From positions 192,270,370 to 192,334,369 of the forward strand of contig CM054115.1 in the NCBI GenBank assembly GCA_028673005.1: a stretch of DNA of 64,000 nucleotides, read 5' to 3'. The DNA comes from Tanypteryx hageni. Taxonomy: Eukaryota > Arthropoda > Insecta > Odonata > Petaluridae. Made by a program: the position numbers and the translations under genes. This document shows, piece by piece, positions 25,444 through 36,290 of the stretch. The first letter of the stretch is position 1. Each line of letters opens with the position of its first letter. The notes under the pieces were generated by a model, which searched no databases, was not told the DNA's origin, and was given only the letters and a program-made list of their open reading frames with translations.

Positions 25444-25457
25444 CTCTTCCTATAAGT
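25444..25457. repeat. 14-bp target duplication, left copy
   Basis: CTCTTCCTATAAGT is repeated exactly at 25976-25989. It lies in the hAT coding frame (codons for L-P-I-S) on both sides of the palindromic insertion. Confidence 0.92.
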
Positions 25458-25487
25458 TTGAACTTTGAGATGGAGAAAATATCCTGT

Positions 25488-25560
25488 ACTTGACCGGGAA
25501 TCGAACCCGGGTCTCCCCATTAGCCGGATAGGTGCTTTAACCAACTAAGCTATCAAGCCA
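25488..25560 (-). other. tRNA-like SINE head (left arm)
   Basis: Read on the minus strand, TAGCTTAGTTGG is an A-box-like D-arm and GGGTTCGATTCCC is a B-box/T-arm. The presumed anticodon loop lacks the usual T33 and the acceptor stem is imperfect, so this is a tRNA-derived SINE head rather than a tRNA gene. Confidence 0.75.
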
Positions 25561-25820
25561 GCATGATTCTCCATTCTCGAATTGGGGTATTTACGGTGAA
25601 GAAGGGCTAACAGAGTAGTAAACCTCCAACACTAAGCGTCCTCACTGAGGCATCGCGAAAGAAACCCCTACTTTAACTCAAGAAAGTGAGTTGGCTTTTA
25701 TCTAAAGAGAAACAAAGGTGTTCAGAAATGCCTCAGTGAGGACGCTTAGTGTTGGAGGTTTACTACTCTGTTAGACCTTCTTCACCGTAAATACCCCAAA
25801 TCGAGAATGGAGAATCATGC

Positions 25821-25893
25821 TGGCTTGGTAGCTTAGTTGGTTAAAGCACCTACCCGGCAAATGGGGAGACCCGGGTTCGATGATCCGTCAAGT
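25821..25893 (+). other. tRNA-like SINE head (right arm)
   Basis: TAGCTTAGTTGG and GGGTTCGATGATCC are the A- and B-box-like segments. A small change in the B box (GA inserted) distinguishes it from the left-arm copy. Confidence 0.75.
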
Positions 25894-25975
25894 AAAGGAT
25901 TTTTTTCTCCTTCTCAAAGTTCAAATTTCAGATTTATACCCGCATGCATAAAAAGCCTTCTCAACACCTTTGTTT

Positions 25976-25989
25976 CTCTTCCTATAAGT
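25976..25989. repeat. 14-bp target duplication, right copy
   Basis: CTCTTCCTATAAGT is the exact partner of 25444-25457. Confidence 0.92.
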
Positions 25990-26501
25990 GTTGCTAGCTC
26001 TGAACGCAGCTTTTCGGCTTTGAAAATATTAAAAACTTGGTTGCGGAACAGAATGAGTGAAGAAAGACTTGTGGGTTTTGCGTTACTCCATATACGTCAA
26101 GATATTCATCCTGACCCGGAAGAGATTTTAGATCGTTTTGCTAATTCTGGAAATCGACGACTTGATTTTTTATTGTGATTTTTATAAAAAATTGTTAAGA
26201 AGTGCTATACAAAGTTAATAAAATGTCACAGATACCCTATTAAAATATATATTTTTTTATTTTTTACATTATGCGAAACAAGTTTTATACATTAATTTCG
26301 CAAAATATGGATTATCATAAGGGAGGTAAATGTGTGCGTGCTTTTCAAAATATATTTCACCTAAAATAGGTTTTATGATAGAAAATATAATATACTATTA
26401 TTTCTTGTGATAATCTCTTTAAAAATTCATGAATATAATTTTGACGAATATAGGGAATTGTATTTGAAAATTTTCCTTTTTACGAGGAAAATAGTACTTA
26501 A

Positions 26502-26538
26502 TCGCCCCTCCCTTGGGAGACTTCTAGATCCGCCCTTG
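26502..26538. repeat. hAT right terminal inverted repeat
   Basis: On the minus strand this starts CAAGGGCGGATCTAGAAG, close to the CAGGGGCGGATC type of hAT terminus. It lies about 320 bp after the transposase stop codon. The matching left end was not located. Confidence 0.6.
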
Positions 26539-26765
26539 ATATGCGTTTCTCATAATAAGAACACTTTCGATATGTTTACGTGTGTACTCCATTAATAGAT
26601 TATGCCTTCCAACTTGTTTGTTATGAAAATATTTAGTCGTCAATGGAAACCGCAGTGATACTAATTTCATGAAATTTCACACACCAAATAAATTGGATTA
26701 AATGGAAAACAAAAAAAAATTCACGAAATTTTCACTAAGGGTGATATTCAACTTACTTTCAAAGT

Positions 26766-26818
<53 letters not shown>

Positions 26819-27017
26819 GTGGCCTGTTGTTGCAATTTGAGCAACAGAAACAATTGATTATTGTCTATTGTATGTTTTATTGAAGAAAGTTGCTAGTTTA
26901 TTAAATGTCTTTACAGAAAGTTGTTAATTAGGGAAGCATAGGCTATAAGATTCGTAGGAAACTACAAAATGAGGAATTGAAAGGCAACAGAAATGTGAGG
27001 GTGGGAAGAAATGGTAA
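26539..27017. other. AT-rich spacer with (TA)n at 26769-26815
   Basis: A pure TA microsatellite of about 47 bp lies here. Nothing else is supported. Confidence 0.6.
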
Positions 27018-27412
27018 TCAATATAAAACAGCTTTGAAGGCAACGTTCTTAGTGTAGACAGAGTTGCCGTTCCCTATTTTACTTTGGTGACTTGTATCGA
27101 GGATCTGCAATTTTACATTGGCGGGTGCCTTTGCTCGACTGAGTACAGCTGCCCGTGGCTAAATACGCATTTCGAATGGAAAATCACAATCATTTCAAAT
27201 GTTTGCCCTTGTGCCTTATTAATTATCAACGTGAAGGACAACCTGTAAGGAAATTGCGTCCGAATCAGGCGGGAGGGCATATTGGCATCCATTGAAATCA
27301 ATTTTATTCTGGGCAGGAATATTGTCAGACCTTGACCCGGACAGGTGATTAGTTCCGAAATAAGCGCTTGGTCCATCATTCCACGCACAATCATGCGGAC
27401 ACCATTCACCTT
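27018..27412 (-). pseudogene. Helitron-type Pif1-like helicase, C-terminal fragment
   Basis: Rolling-circle Helitron transposons carry a Rep-Pif1-like helicase. Translated minus-strand sequence contains NGVRMIVRGMMD, FLPRIKLISMD, FPYRLSFTLIINKAQGQTFE and FSHGQLY, which match the last helicase motifs in order. After a 1-nt frameshift near 27130, LSRAKAPANVKLQIL and TKNVAFKAVLY complete the usual C-terminus, with a stop at 27018. Only this end remains; the Rep domain and helicase motifs I-IV are absent. A TTAA immediately upstream at 27414 could be the border with the piggyBac element. Confidence 0.85.
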
Positions 27413-27474
27413 AACTTTATGAAAAACATTTTATTTGGCAAACAATTATTTTTTAATGACACCTTGCTCAACTT

Positions 27475-27900
27475 TCTAGCTTGAAGTTGAGGGTTCAAAA
27501 ATTCTAAACTTTAGAAGATTTTGGGGCTTTTTCCGTTGAACTTTGAAGAATCGCTTTATTTTCCGCCATTAGGATTTGATACGCTTTCAGAAGTCACTCT
27601 TTCTAGTTCTCTAGCTCAAGCACAGGGGCCGGGATTTCGAAGCAACGGAGGGTGTTTTTTTCTTCTTACCAAAGTCAAAAATTCTAAATTATAAAGAGTT
27701 ATAGAGATTATTAATTTGAACCTTGAAGAATTTATTTATTTTCTCGCCGTTACGGCAAAAAATGGTTTCTGAAAACACTTTTCTCAGCTCTCTAGCTGAA
27801 CCAGAGCTCCCAAAATTTTGAACCAACAGAGGGTGCTATTTTCTTCCTAACAAATTTAAAAATTCTAAATTTTCGAAAGCTTTTGGGCTTTTTTCGTTTA
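27475..27900. repeat. 180-bp tandem repeat, about 2.4 copies
   Basis: The landmark AAAAATTCTAAA recurs at about 27497, 27677 and 27858, giving periods of 180 and 181 bp. CTCTAGCT and GAAGAAT landmarks repeat at the same spacing. Copies are diverged. The array lies between the Helitron fragment and the piggyBac stop codon. Confidence 0.75.
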
Positions 27901-29225
27901 ACTAGTTTTATTTGTACAATTAACACAAATGTTTTCAGAATGCTCCAAGCAAATATATTTGTTACAGTTTGCACATTTATATTTTTCATGCGATTCTTTT
28001 TTCGTTCACAAACGTAACACCTTTTTCGAGCAATAGTTTTACTCTGTTTCTCTTTCCTCTGTCTCCTTGTGTAATCGTTTAGATGTGCCAGCACTTTCTC
28101 GGGGTGTTCCTTTTCAATTTCAACCTGAGTACTATGTTCTACTGTTCTTTCGTTTAATTGTCTTGGTAAACAGGTAATTTGAGACCTTTTTTGTAGGTGT
28201 TCTGCTACTAACTCTTTTGCAAGTGTTTTAATGAAGTATCTTCTCATCCTAAGTCTTTGGGAATCAGTATTATTGTTTTATAGGTAAATATCCCGAGAAT
28301 TTATGGCTCCTACATTTAGCATTGCATAAAATATAGTCATAGGTCACCGATTGGTGTTTCTTGAAACAGAGTAGGTCGCGCATAATTTATCTACGACATC
28401 AACTCCAGATTTCGTAGCATTATAGAATGTCACTATTTCTGGTTGCTTGGCCGTACCTGTTGTTTCGTCGATAGCGGAATAATGATGCATTGACGAAAGC
28501 AGGATATTTTTCCTTGCTTTTGGTATGTAAGACATTAAAGCGTAATGCTTTTGATAGCTAAACGAGATGTAAATGGTTCCCGACCTTGTGCTGATGCAAA
28601 AGAGGGCGGAAGCTGCCTTTTATTGTTCCTAGTTGTACCTACATATGTAAGCCTATCACTTTTTAGAATGTCTGTAAGTAGTTCGCAACTAGTAAACCAA
28701 TTATCTGCGGTAATATTACGTCCAATACCACTAATTGGCATGATCAATCTTTTGACAACATAATAAGGACTGTTGCTAACCTGAAACGGACCATCTGGCT
28801 GTTTCCCTGCTTATATTTCTAAATTTGCTGTGTAAAAGTTTTTAGCGTATGTCAGTAAAAATATCTTTATTCCATATTTTCCGGGTTTGGTGGGGATGTA
28901 TAGCCTAAAACTGCACCTTTCCCTGAATTTTGCCAGCATTTTATCTATAGTTACATATTCCCCCATGGAATAACTTTCACGGCAGTTCTGAACAAATATA
29001 CCAAAAGCTTCCCTCACAGGTGCAAGTTTATCTAAAACTTTTCTTTCATTCCTGGTTACTTTGTCATCAAAATGAGTATTTTGTAAAAGGAAATGAAAGC
29101 GTTTCTGAGACATTACCTGACGAAAAAATCAATCCCAGTACTATCAGTGTTCCACAAATCACTTGTATTCAGTTTGCTGTTTCTAAGGAAACCAGCCATA
29201 TAAAGTAGCCCAATGAAAGCTCTAA
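27898..29225 (-). pseudogene. piggyBac-like transposase pseudogene
   Basis: DDE transposase of the piggyBac superfamily (DDE_Tnp_1_7). The first readable part is AFIGLLYMAGFLRN near 29225, just after a TTTGTATTAG that may be an intron acceptor. A 1-nt loss follows near 29117, then MSQKRFHFLLQ and FDDK. The three catalytic aspartates are seen in VTIDKMLAKFR, ITADNWFTS and SGVDVVDK. Defects: a TAA after TANLEI (about 28811), a frameshift near 28560, a TGA replacing Trp after NTNR, a TAA after RDIYL, and a frameshift in the Cys-rich C-terminus. In the correct frame that end reads CYVCERKKNR then CANCNKYICLEH and ENICVNCTN, a zinc-binding tail. Its N-terminus is not recognisable. Inactive. Confidence 0.92.
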
Positions 29226-29546
29226 TACAAAGAACAAAATATAGTAAGTAATTAATTTAACAAATATACTATATATATATTTGTTATAAATAAAATAAAA
29301 TATAACGCATTAAAAATGATTGCAATGGACAGCGCAAAAATAATGACGTAACCCAATCGAACGTAAGTTGTCGCGTGGCGTCTATCAGACTCATAAAATA
29401 TAAAAATAGTACTATATAACCCGATGAGGTGACGAAACACAAAAACGTTTAAATGATGGGCAGATAAGCTTGAAATAATACGATACGCAAAAGAAGAAGT
29501 TCCTAAATATCCAAATCTGCTGCGTGCAAATAAATAATATTACATT

Positions 29547-29583
29547 GCGTCCAGCAGACGCCACGCGACTAACGGAGGGTTAA
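29547..29583. repeat. piggyBac terminal inverted repeat and TTAA site
   Basis: Read from the TTAA inward on the minus strand it begins CCCTCCGTTAGTCGCGTGG. TTAA is the obligatory piggyBac target duplication. Confidence 0.8.
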
Positions 29584-30350
29584 AACAGAAGAATATTATC
29601 ATATATAGGCATATTGAATACAATATATAATTTATTTTTTTCATATTTAATTATGTCTGTACCATTATTATTTAAAATGTTTATGTTATTATTTGGCAAA
29701 CATTAAAATATTGTACTATGGAATAGTATTTCTATAAATATTTATATTTGAGGTAAATAACCTTTTATGTATTTTGACTTAACAATTATAACGATTAATC
29801 CTATTTTTGCACTAAAAGGAATAGAGAAATTTACGAGTTGAAGTAAAGGGTAATAAAATTCTAGGTATTTCGCCGCATTTTCAAATTCAAATGACGTCAA
29901 GCAGCTCCCAATTCTTAGAAAAATATCAAGAATTTATATGTGATAATAACGAATGAAAAATTAATTGGTCGGTGAAAATGTTATTCCGAGTTCGGGAAAC
30001 GTGCTCCTAGAGATAAGGGTGTGCGTCGCTGGACAGCAGATTGTCCTTTTTCACCAATAAAGGCTCTCTCCTTAAGAGCAAATCCTTCCAGCGTACATCC
30101 AAATCCAGGCTATTTTATGTTAACCTCATGCAATTCATTTCGACTGCAGCTACCTTTTTCAGATTATTTAAAAGTTGGAATTCGTGTTTAAAATAATCCT
30201 CGGTTAGAACAAGGGGCAGTGTGTGTCTCACCGCGAAACCGACTTCATCGTATAGAAACGCTGTAAATCTCGCGGTTCGGGGGTTCCACATGCGGGGGCG
30301 ACCTCTTGAGCGCCGCCGGTCAAGTGAACATCCGGATGGGGCTAGGAGGG
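29584..30350. other. AT-rich spacer, then GC-rich segment (about 30210-30330)
   Basis: The last 140 bp are CpG-rich and stay open on the minus strand as a continuation of the frame through the satellite (MWNPRTARFTAFLYDEVGF, stop at 30115). I do not recognise this peptide as a family, so I do not call a gene. Confidence 0.4.
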
Positions 30351-30359
30351 GGGCGATGG

Positions 30360-31575
30360 GAGGAATGGAAGGAGGGTAAGAGGTGGCATGAAAGGAGAGA
30401 GAGTGGGGAATAGAAGGACGGAGGGAAGGTGCATGGGAATAGATAGAGGGAGGAATGGAAGGAGGAAGGTAGGGAATTGGTATGAAGAGGGTGAGAAATG
30501 GAAGGAGGGAGGGAGAGGAAATGGGAGGAGAGAGAGGGGAGAATGGAAGGAGAGAGGAAGGACGAATGGGATGAGGGAGGATAGTGGTTCGGAGAAGGAA
30601 GGGAGTGGAAATGAGAGGAAGAAGTGATGAGGAATAGAAGGAGGAAAGATGGAAGAATAGGAAGAAAGAGCCGGGGGAAAGGAAGGATTGATCGAGAGGG
30701 CATGTGATGAGAGAGAGTGGGGAATGGAAGGAGAGAGGAAGAGGGCATAGATGGAGAGAGAAGGGGAAATGGAAGGAGGAAGGGAGAGGGCATGGTATGA
30801 AAAGAGGGGGAAATGGAAGGAGGGATGCATAGGGAATGGGAGGAGAGAGAGGGGAGAATGGAAGTAGGGAGGGAGGAGTATTTGGATGAGGAAGGGAAGA
30901 AAAAGAGGGTAAATGAGAGGAAGGAGGGATGAGGAATGGAAGGAGGGTGGAAGAGGGCATGGGAGGAGAGAGATAGGGATAATGGAAGGAGAGAGAGATG
31001 GGCATGGGAGGAGAGGGACGGGGGGAATGGAAGGCGTAAGGGATGGTGCATGGGAGTATATAGTTGGAGGAATGGAAGGAGTAAGGCAGGGGCAATGGGA
31101 GGAGAGAGGGGGAGAATGGAAGGAGGAAGGGGGCATGGTAAGAAGAGAGGTGGAAATGGAAGGAGGGATGTAGAGGGAATGGGGGAGAGAGAGGAGAGAG
31201 TGGAAGAAGGGAGGGAGGGGGTAATGGATAAAAGAGGGATGTGGGATGGAGAAGAAAGGGAGCGGGAATGAGAGAGAGAGATGAAAAATGGAAGGAGGGA
31301 GGAAGGAGCATGTGAGGAGAGAGAGGGGGAAATGAAAGGAAAGAGGAAGAGGGCATGGGTAGAGAGAGATAGGGGTAATGGAAGGAGAGAGAGGGGCATG
31401 CAACCTGGGAGGGAAGGGGAATGGAAGGAGGGAGGGAGGAGTTAAGGAGGAGGAAAGGAGGGGGGAGGGAGGTAGGGAAGGAAGATGGGGGAGGAGTGAA
31501 GTTGGAAGGAGAGAGGAGGGAGGGATTATGGTGGCATGTAATGGATGGAGGGAGGAAGTTGTGAAGGAGTAGGGA
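30360..31575. repeat. Purine-rich minisatellite, about 45-bp unit
   Basis: AATGGAAGGA recurs roughly every 40-45 bp (for example near 30724, 30769, 30810, 30855, 30936, 30980, 31025, 31069, 31114, 31154). Each is followed by GAGGG...GGCATGGGAGGAGAGAG. The minus strand is open in all three frames because a pyrimidine strand almost never forms stop codons; these are not genes. Confidence 0.9.
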
Positions 31576-31843
31576 AAGAGGATAGATAGATAGATAGATA
31601 GATAGATAATCGTCTTTATTCGGGAGAAATTTAGACCAGAAGGTCCACTCTTACATTTAACCCTTCGTCAATATAATAAATACAAGAAAAAGAATAAAAT
31701 AAGGTATAACAAAATATATTATATAAACATTATGTACCTAAATCATACAAATTAAAAAGATTAAATTGAATACAAATTTGTGTTTGTGGGGAAAACCTAG
31801 GTAAAAACAGACATGTCCTCCCTAGTAAAACCCACGCAGGAAA

Positions 31844-31866
31844 ACACCCACTAAGAAGGGGGGTGT
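31844..31866 (-). other. Conserved 3'-UTR stem-loop of CR1-like LINE (copy 2)
   Basis: ACACCC (31844-31849) pairs with GGGTGT (31861-31866). It lies in the block that is nearly identical to 12497-12542 of copy 1. Confidence 0.55.
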
Positions 31867-32352
31867 GAAAAACCTGCGAAAACCGTAGGTAGTGTACATA
31901 TGGTAATACAAAACTACAACATTAAATAGAAAGGAGTATGTACAGTGGGAGAGTTCGTATATACAGCGTAATTATATACCGTCATAAAAAAATACACGTA
32001 AAGGTAATAACGTAATGTAAACAAGAAATATACAAGTATGCAGAATGCGATGAAATATACATGAAATATATACAATGAATGAATATAAAGAATGTTGTTG
32101 GGGCATGCATATTATAAGAAAGCAGGAAATTATATAAAATACATACATAATATAATACAATACAAAATAACATAAAACAATAGAAAAATAATAAAAACAA
32201 CACAAAAAATATATATAAACGATAGAAAAAATATATATATATATATAAACAATACAAAATTATATTAAGAAATACAAAGTAATATAAGACAATACGTAAA
32301 AAAAAACTTGAGTAAGGATAATTTATGGGGAGTGTAAAGAGATGATTAAGGA

Positions 32353-33355
32353 TTACTTTGTTGTATTAGAAAGTGAAAGACAGGTGCGTTTGAACGAGCC
32401 TAAAGAGGGAGATATTTTAAAATTCTCATTTAAGTTATTCCAGAGTCGGCAACCGGAGACTTGAAAGGATTTATTGTAGATATTCGTCCTGTGATGAGGA
32501 ATAAGGAGGTTATTCATGCCTCTAGTATCCCGCTTGTGTACTGTATTGATTTCATTGAAGAGGGAAGAGAGGTAGTCAGGTGTGTTATAAGTAAGTATTT
32601 TATACATTTGCATCAGGGTATGTAAGTTCCTTCGAGCGTCAAGTTTAATCCATGAAAGATTATTGTATTGTTCGCTAATGTTGTCACTCTTTTTAAGGTC
32701 ACTGATGAATCTCATGCAGGAGTTTAGTGTGCGTTGTAATTTTAATGTCAGTTCAGAGGAGAGATCATTATAAACAACATCACAATAGTCAAAGTGAGGA
32801 AATAGGAGTGTGGTCACTAAGAGTTTACGTAAGGAATTAGGTAATAAGTTTTTGAGTCTTTTGAGAGAGTACAAGAAGGAGTTGATGGTACTACAGATTT
32901 TATTGGTATTAGGAGCCCAGGATAGAGTTTCATCTACTATGACACCGAGGTTGACTACCGATTTTTGAAAATGCAATGTGGACCCCTCTAGCGATAGAAG
33001 AGGAGATTCGCTATGATCTATGGAAGCCAATAATTTGGGGTAACCGATAATAATAGATTGACATTTTGCGGGATTGATCTTCAGAAAGTTATTTGCGCTC
33101 CAAAGAGAGAGAGAAGCTAGATCAGAGTTAATTTTATCGACAACATCGGGAAATTCAGGTACGCGCGAGTGATAGTAGATTTGGAGATCGTCAGCATATA
33201 GGTGATAATTACAGTGAGTGAGGGCATTTGAGATATCATTAATGTTCAGAGAGAATAGCAGGGGGCCAAGAATAGAACCTTGCGGAACGCCTCTATTTAC
33301 ATTTAAGGGACGAGATGATAAATCATGAGTAATAACCTTTTGAGAGCGGGAGATA
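32353..33355 (-). pseudogene. CR1-like LINE reverse transcriptase, C-terminal two-thirds (5'-truncated)
   Basis: Reverse transcriptase of a non-LTR element in the CR1/Jockey superfamily. Reading begins at the truncation edge with SRSQKVITHDLSSRPL, then GVPQGSILGPLLF (motif B) and the intact catalytic YADD at 33188-33199. NFLKINPAKCQ and LGVIVDETLSWAP follow, and the thumb/connection region HFDYCDVVYNDLSSEL, LQRTLNSCMRFI, RRNLHTLMQMYKIL and SGCRLWNNLNENF, with a stop at 32353. About 330 codons are uninterrupted, so this copy is younger than copy 1 (12303-14045). The endonuclease and the reverse-transcriptase N-terminus with motif A are missing through 5' truncation, hence inactive. Confidence 0.92.
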
Positions 33356-33358
33356 GGA

Positions 33359-36290
33359 AGGAGGTAAATTTGGTGGGAGGGAGTGAGGGAGGGATGTAGA
33401 AATGAGGGAGGAGGATGGAAAAGGGATGAAGATGGTATGGTAGGACGGGGGGAGAGCGGATTGTGGCAGATGGAATGGAAGGAGGAATAGAGTGAGAATT
33501 GGAGATTAGAGGTGGAGGAATGGAAGGAGGAAGAGAAGAGGGAGGGAGTTTGGAAAAAGGGAGTTGGGAAGGAGGGAGGGGGAGAAGGAAGGAGGGATGA
33601 GGGAGGGAGGGAGGGAACGAGGGATGAGGGAGGTCGGGAGGATGATTAAAGGAGGAGGGAGAATGGGGAAATGGAATGAGGGAGGGATGGTTATTGGAAA
33701 GACGGTGGGATGAGTAATAGGACGTAGGGAGGGAGGGGTAAGGGGAGTAGAGTTAATGTGAATGGAAGGAATGAGAGAGAGGTGAAATGTCGAGGTGACA
33801 GGGAAGGAGAAGGGAAGGAAGAAATGTGGTAGGGAGACATGGAGGAGGGAGGGAGAGAGGAGGGAGCGTGGGAAGACGGAGGGAGGAGAGACGGAGGGAG
33901 GAGGGTGTGTCGGAGTGTAGGTAGAAGATGGGAAGAGGGAGGTAGGGAGGAAGGAGGGAGCTAGGAGAGTGGGAGGAAGGAAGGAGAGACAATGGAAAGA
34001 GGGTGGAGGGAGGTAAGACGGAACGAGGAAAGAATGAGGGAGAAAGTAGGGGTGGAAGGAGGGAGTGATAATGGACGAAGGGAGGAATGTGTGAGGGTGG
34101 ATATGAGTAGGAAGGAAGGCAGAAAGGAGGATGTACGAATAGGAGGGCGGTAAGGAGAGAGAGGGGGAAAAGGAAGTTGGTGGCTGATGAGAATAGGAGA
34201 GAGGAGAAATAGTGGATAGGAGGAAAGAGAGTGACGGAATGGAAGGAGGGAGGGTGGGATGACTGATGGAGGATCGAGGGATGGTGAATCGGAAGAGGGT
34301 TTGAAGGAGGTTGTGAGGAAGGAGAGGGGTAAATTGAAGGAAGGAGGGTGGAGGGGATGAGGGAGGGATGTGGGAGTAATGGGGGAGGGGGGAGGTATGA
34401 AGGAAGAATGGAGGGAGGAAGGAGGCAAGAGAGAGGGAAGGAGGAAGAATTAGGGAGGGACGAAGGAGGATCGGAAGTAGGTAGGAGAGTGGGAGGACGG
34501 AAGGGAGGAAAAGGAAATGAGGGAAGTAGGAGGGATGAATGGAGTTAGCGAGGGAGTGAGGAAGAACGGAGGGAGTGAGGACGGAGGGAGTGAGGTATGA
34601 AGGTAGGATGATGGTAGAGGAGGTAGGGAGGTGGCAAGGAAGGGAATGTGAGGTGGAGATTTGAGGAATTGGAGGAGAATAAAAGAGGGAATTGATGGTG
34701 AGGGCTGAGTGAGGATAGGGAATTGAAGGGGGAGAGTGGGAGGACAGGTGAAAGAGGGTGGATGGAAGAAGGGAGGAAGGAAGGAGGCAGGAGGGAGGGA
34801 ATGAGGGAGAGAGTGGAGGGAGGTTGGGAGGGATGGGAGAGGGCGGGTAATTGGCGGAGGGAGAGAGGGAGGATGCGAGGACTAAGAGGGGGGAATAGAA
34901 ATAGTTAGTGTGGAGAAAGGCAGGAAGGAGGGAGAAGTGAGGCAGTTCGGAGGTTGAAGGGTTGCGGGAGGGCGGGAGAAGGGAGACGGGAGAAGGGAGA
35001 CGGGAAGGAGGATGGAGGAATGAAAGAGGGAATGAGGAAGGGGAGGAGAGAGGGTGGGAGGGTATATGGAGGGAGGAGGGAGAGTTTGGAATCGATGAGG
35101 AAGGGAGTGAGGAGGTAAAGATTGAGGAGCAAGGAAGTAGAAGGGAGGGATTGGGGAGTGAGGGTGTAGGGAGTGAGGGAGGAGGGAGTGAGGGAGGATG
35201 GAGGGAGGATGAAAGGGTGGAAGGGGAGGTAGGAGGGAGGGATGAAGCGGGGGTGAGTTGGAATGAATGGAGTCAGGGAGGGATTAGGGCTGAGGGGGAA
35301 TGAACGGAGGGATCGATGGGGAATGGAAAAAGGTATTGGAGTGTGAATGGAAGAAGTGAGGTGGGGGAATGAAATGAGTAAGTGAGGAGGGTTGGAAGAA
35401 GGAGGGAGTTAGGAAGGAGGGTGGAGTGATGGAGGGAGGAGGAATGGAGGGAAGGAAGAAGGATGGAAGGAGGAAGGGATGGTGGAGGGAGGAGAATTGG
35501 AAGGAGGGGGGATGGGTATGGAAGGTGTGATAGGGTGAAATGGAATGAGGGTCAGATGAAGGATGAGAGAATGGAAGGTGGGTGAGTGGGGAATGGATGG
35601 AGGGGGAAAGATATGATTGGCGAATGGAGGGAGGAGGGACGGATGGATTAGGTAAGGAGGAAGAGGGAGAGAGAGGTAGGGAGGAGGGAGGGTGGAAGGA
35701 TAGAGTAAGGTAGGCAGTTAGGGGAGAGGGAGGGAGAATGGAGGGAGGTTGGAGGGATGGAGTGTGGGAGGGGATATATGAGGAGGGAGAGAGGGAGATC
35801 GGGAGGAAGGAGAGGGTGAAATGGAAGGAAGGAGCGTGAAGGTAGGCATGACAAGGGAGAAGTGCAATTAGTGGGAGGTAAAGGGAGGAAGGAGAGACGA
35901 ATGAAGAAGGACTGAGGGAGGACGGTGGGAGGGATGAGGAAGTTATTTAGGAGTGATTGAGGAGGGAATGATGGTGCAGGGAGGGAGCGTATAGGGAAGA
36001 AGGAGGGAAGGAGGACGGAAGGTGTTATGAGGGATGGAGGTAGGAGGGAGGATGGTAGTTGGGAGGGTGTTAGGAGGGAGGGAGTTATGAATAAGGGAGT
36101 TAGGAAGAGAGGAGGGGGGAAGGAAGGAGGGAAGATGTAGGGAGGGAGGGAAGGAGTGAGGGAGGGCGGTAGGAAGAGTGAGGGAGGAGGGAGAATGGGG
36201 GAATATAAGGTGTGCGATGGGGAAAAGGATTGAGGGAGGGATGAGTATTGGAATGAGGGTGGGATGAGTAATAGGAGGGAGAGAGTGGCA
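33359..36290. repeat. Polypurine satellite, right block (about 2.9 kb)
   Basis: GGAGGGAGG, GGAATGGAAGG and GGATGAGGGAGG motifs repeat without a strict period, with purines at the great majority of plus-strand positions. It is the continuation of the block at 30360-31575 across the LINE insertion. Open frames within it are artefacts. Confidence 0.9.

Larger units (their letters stand above)
25458..25975. mobile_element. Palindromic tRNA-SINE insertion, 518 bp
   Basis: A left arm (25457-25653) and a right arm (25728-25925) are near-perfect reverse complements of about 197 bp around a 74-bp spacer. Each arm contains a 73-nt tRNA-like segment. The insert is flanked by an exact 14-bp duplication, as expected for LINE-mobilised SINEs. 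The right arm continues into a unique tail (25926-25975) whose end (TTCTCAACACCTTTGTTT) has an inverted partner in the spacer at about 25706-25725. Confidence 0.85.
25330..26178 (+). pseudogene. hAT transposase C-terminal (dimerisation) domain, split by a SINE insertion
   Basis: C-terminal hAT dimerisation domain. NNLKTNMSACEVISM and EEIYPNCKILLKILLTLPIS are read at about 25360-25457. The 518-bp palindromic insertion then breaks the frame. Reading resumes at 25976 with the same codons LPIS followed by VASSERSFSALKILKTWLRN, VGFALLHIRQDIHPDPEEIL and NRRLDFLL, with a stop at 26176-26178. ERSFSAL and the final NRRLDF-type tail are hallmarks of this domain. Apart from the insertion this part is uninterrupted, so it is less decayed than the 16640-17090 piece. 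Confidence 0.9.
27414..29583 (-). mobile_element. piggyBac-like transposon
   Basis: The 5' terminus is clear: TTAA (29580-29583) abuts a GC-rich terminal repeat at 29547-29579 which, read inward, starts CCCTCCGTTAGTCGCG. An internal inverted copy of its core GTCGCGTGGCGTCT lies at 29370-29383. The transposase occupies 27898-29225. The 3' terminus is uncertain: a TTAA at 27414 lacks the matching repeat, and a tandem array fills the area. Confidence 0.75.
31576..33358 (-). mobile_element. 5'-truncated CR1-like LINE, copy 2, inside polypurine satellite
   Basis: A minus-strand LINE with purine satellite on both sides. Its 3' end is AATAAAGACGATTA followed by a (TATC)n tail at 31576-31608. A 750-bp 3' UTR shares a conserved block with copy 1. 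The reverse transcriptase is open to the truncated 5' edge near 33358, where GGAGG satellite resumes. Confidence 0.9.

Noticed and set aside
25488..25893. Two tRNA genes in opposite orientation
   Set aside because: The loop lacks T33, the acceptor stems are imperfect, and both lie inside a duplicated inverted insertion with a target duplication. They are SINE heads.
30115..31403. Three overlapping minus-strand open frames of 353-413 codons rich in Ser, Pro and Leu
   Set aside because: They cover a polypurine minisatellite whose pyrimidine strand almost cannot form stop codons. All three frames are open and repeat with the 45-bp unit, so they are compositional.
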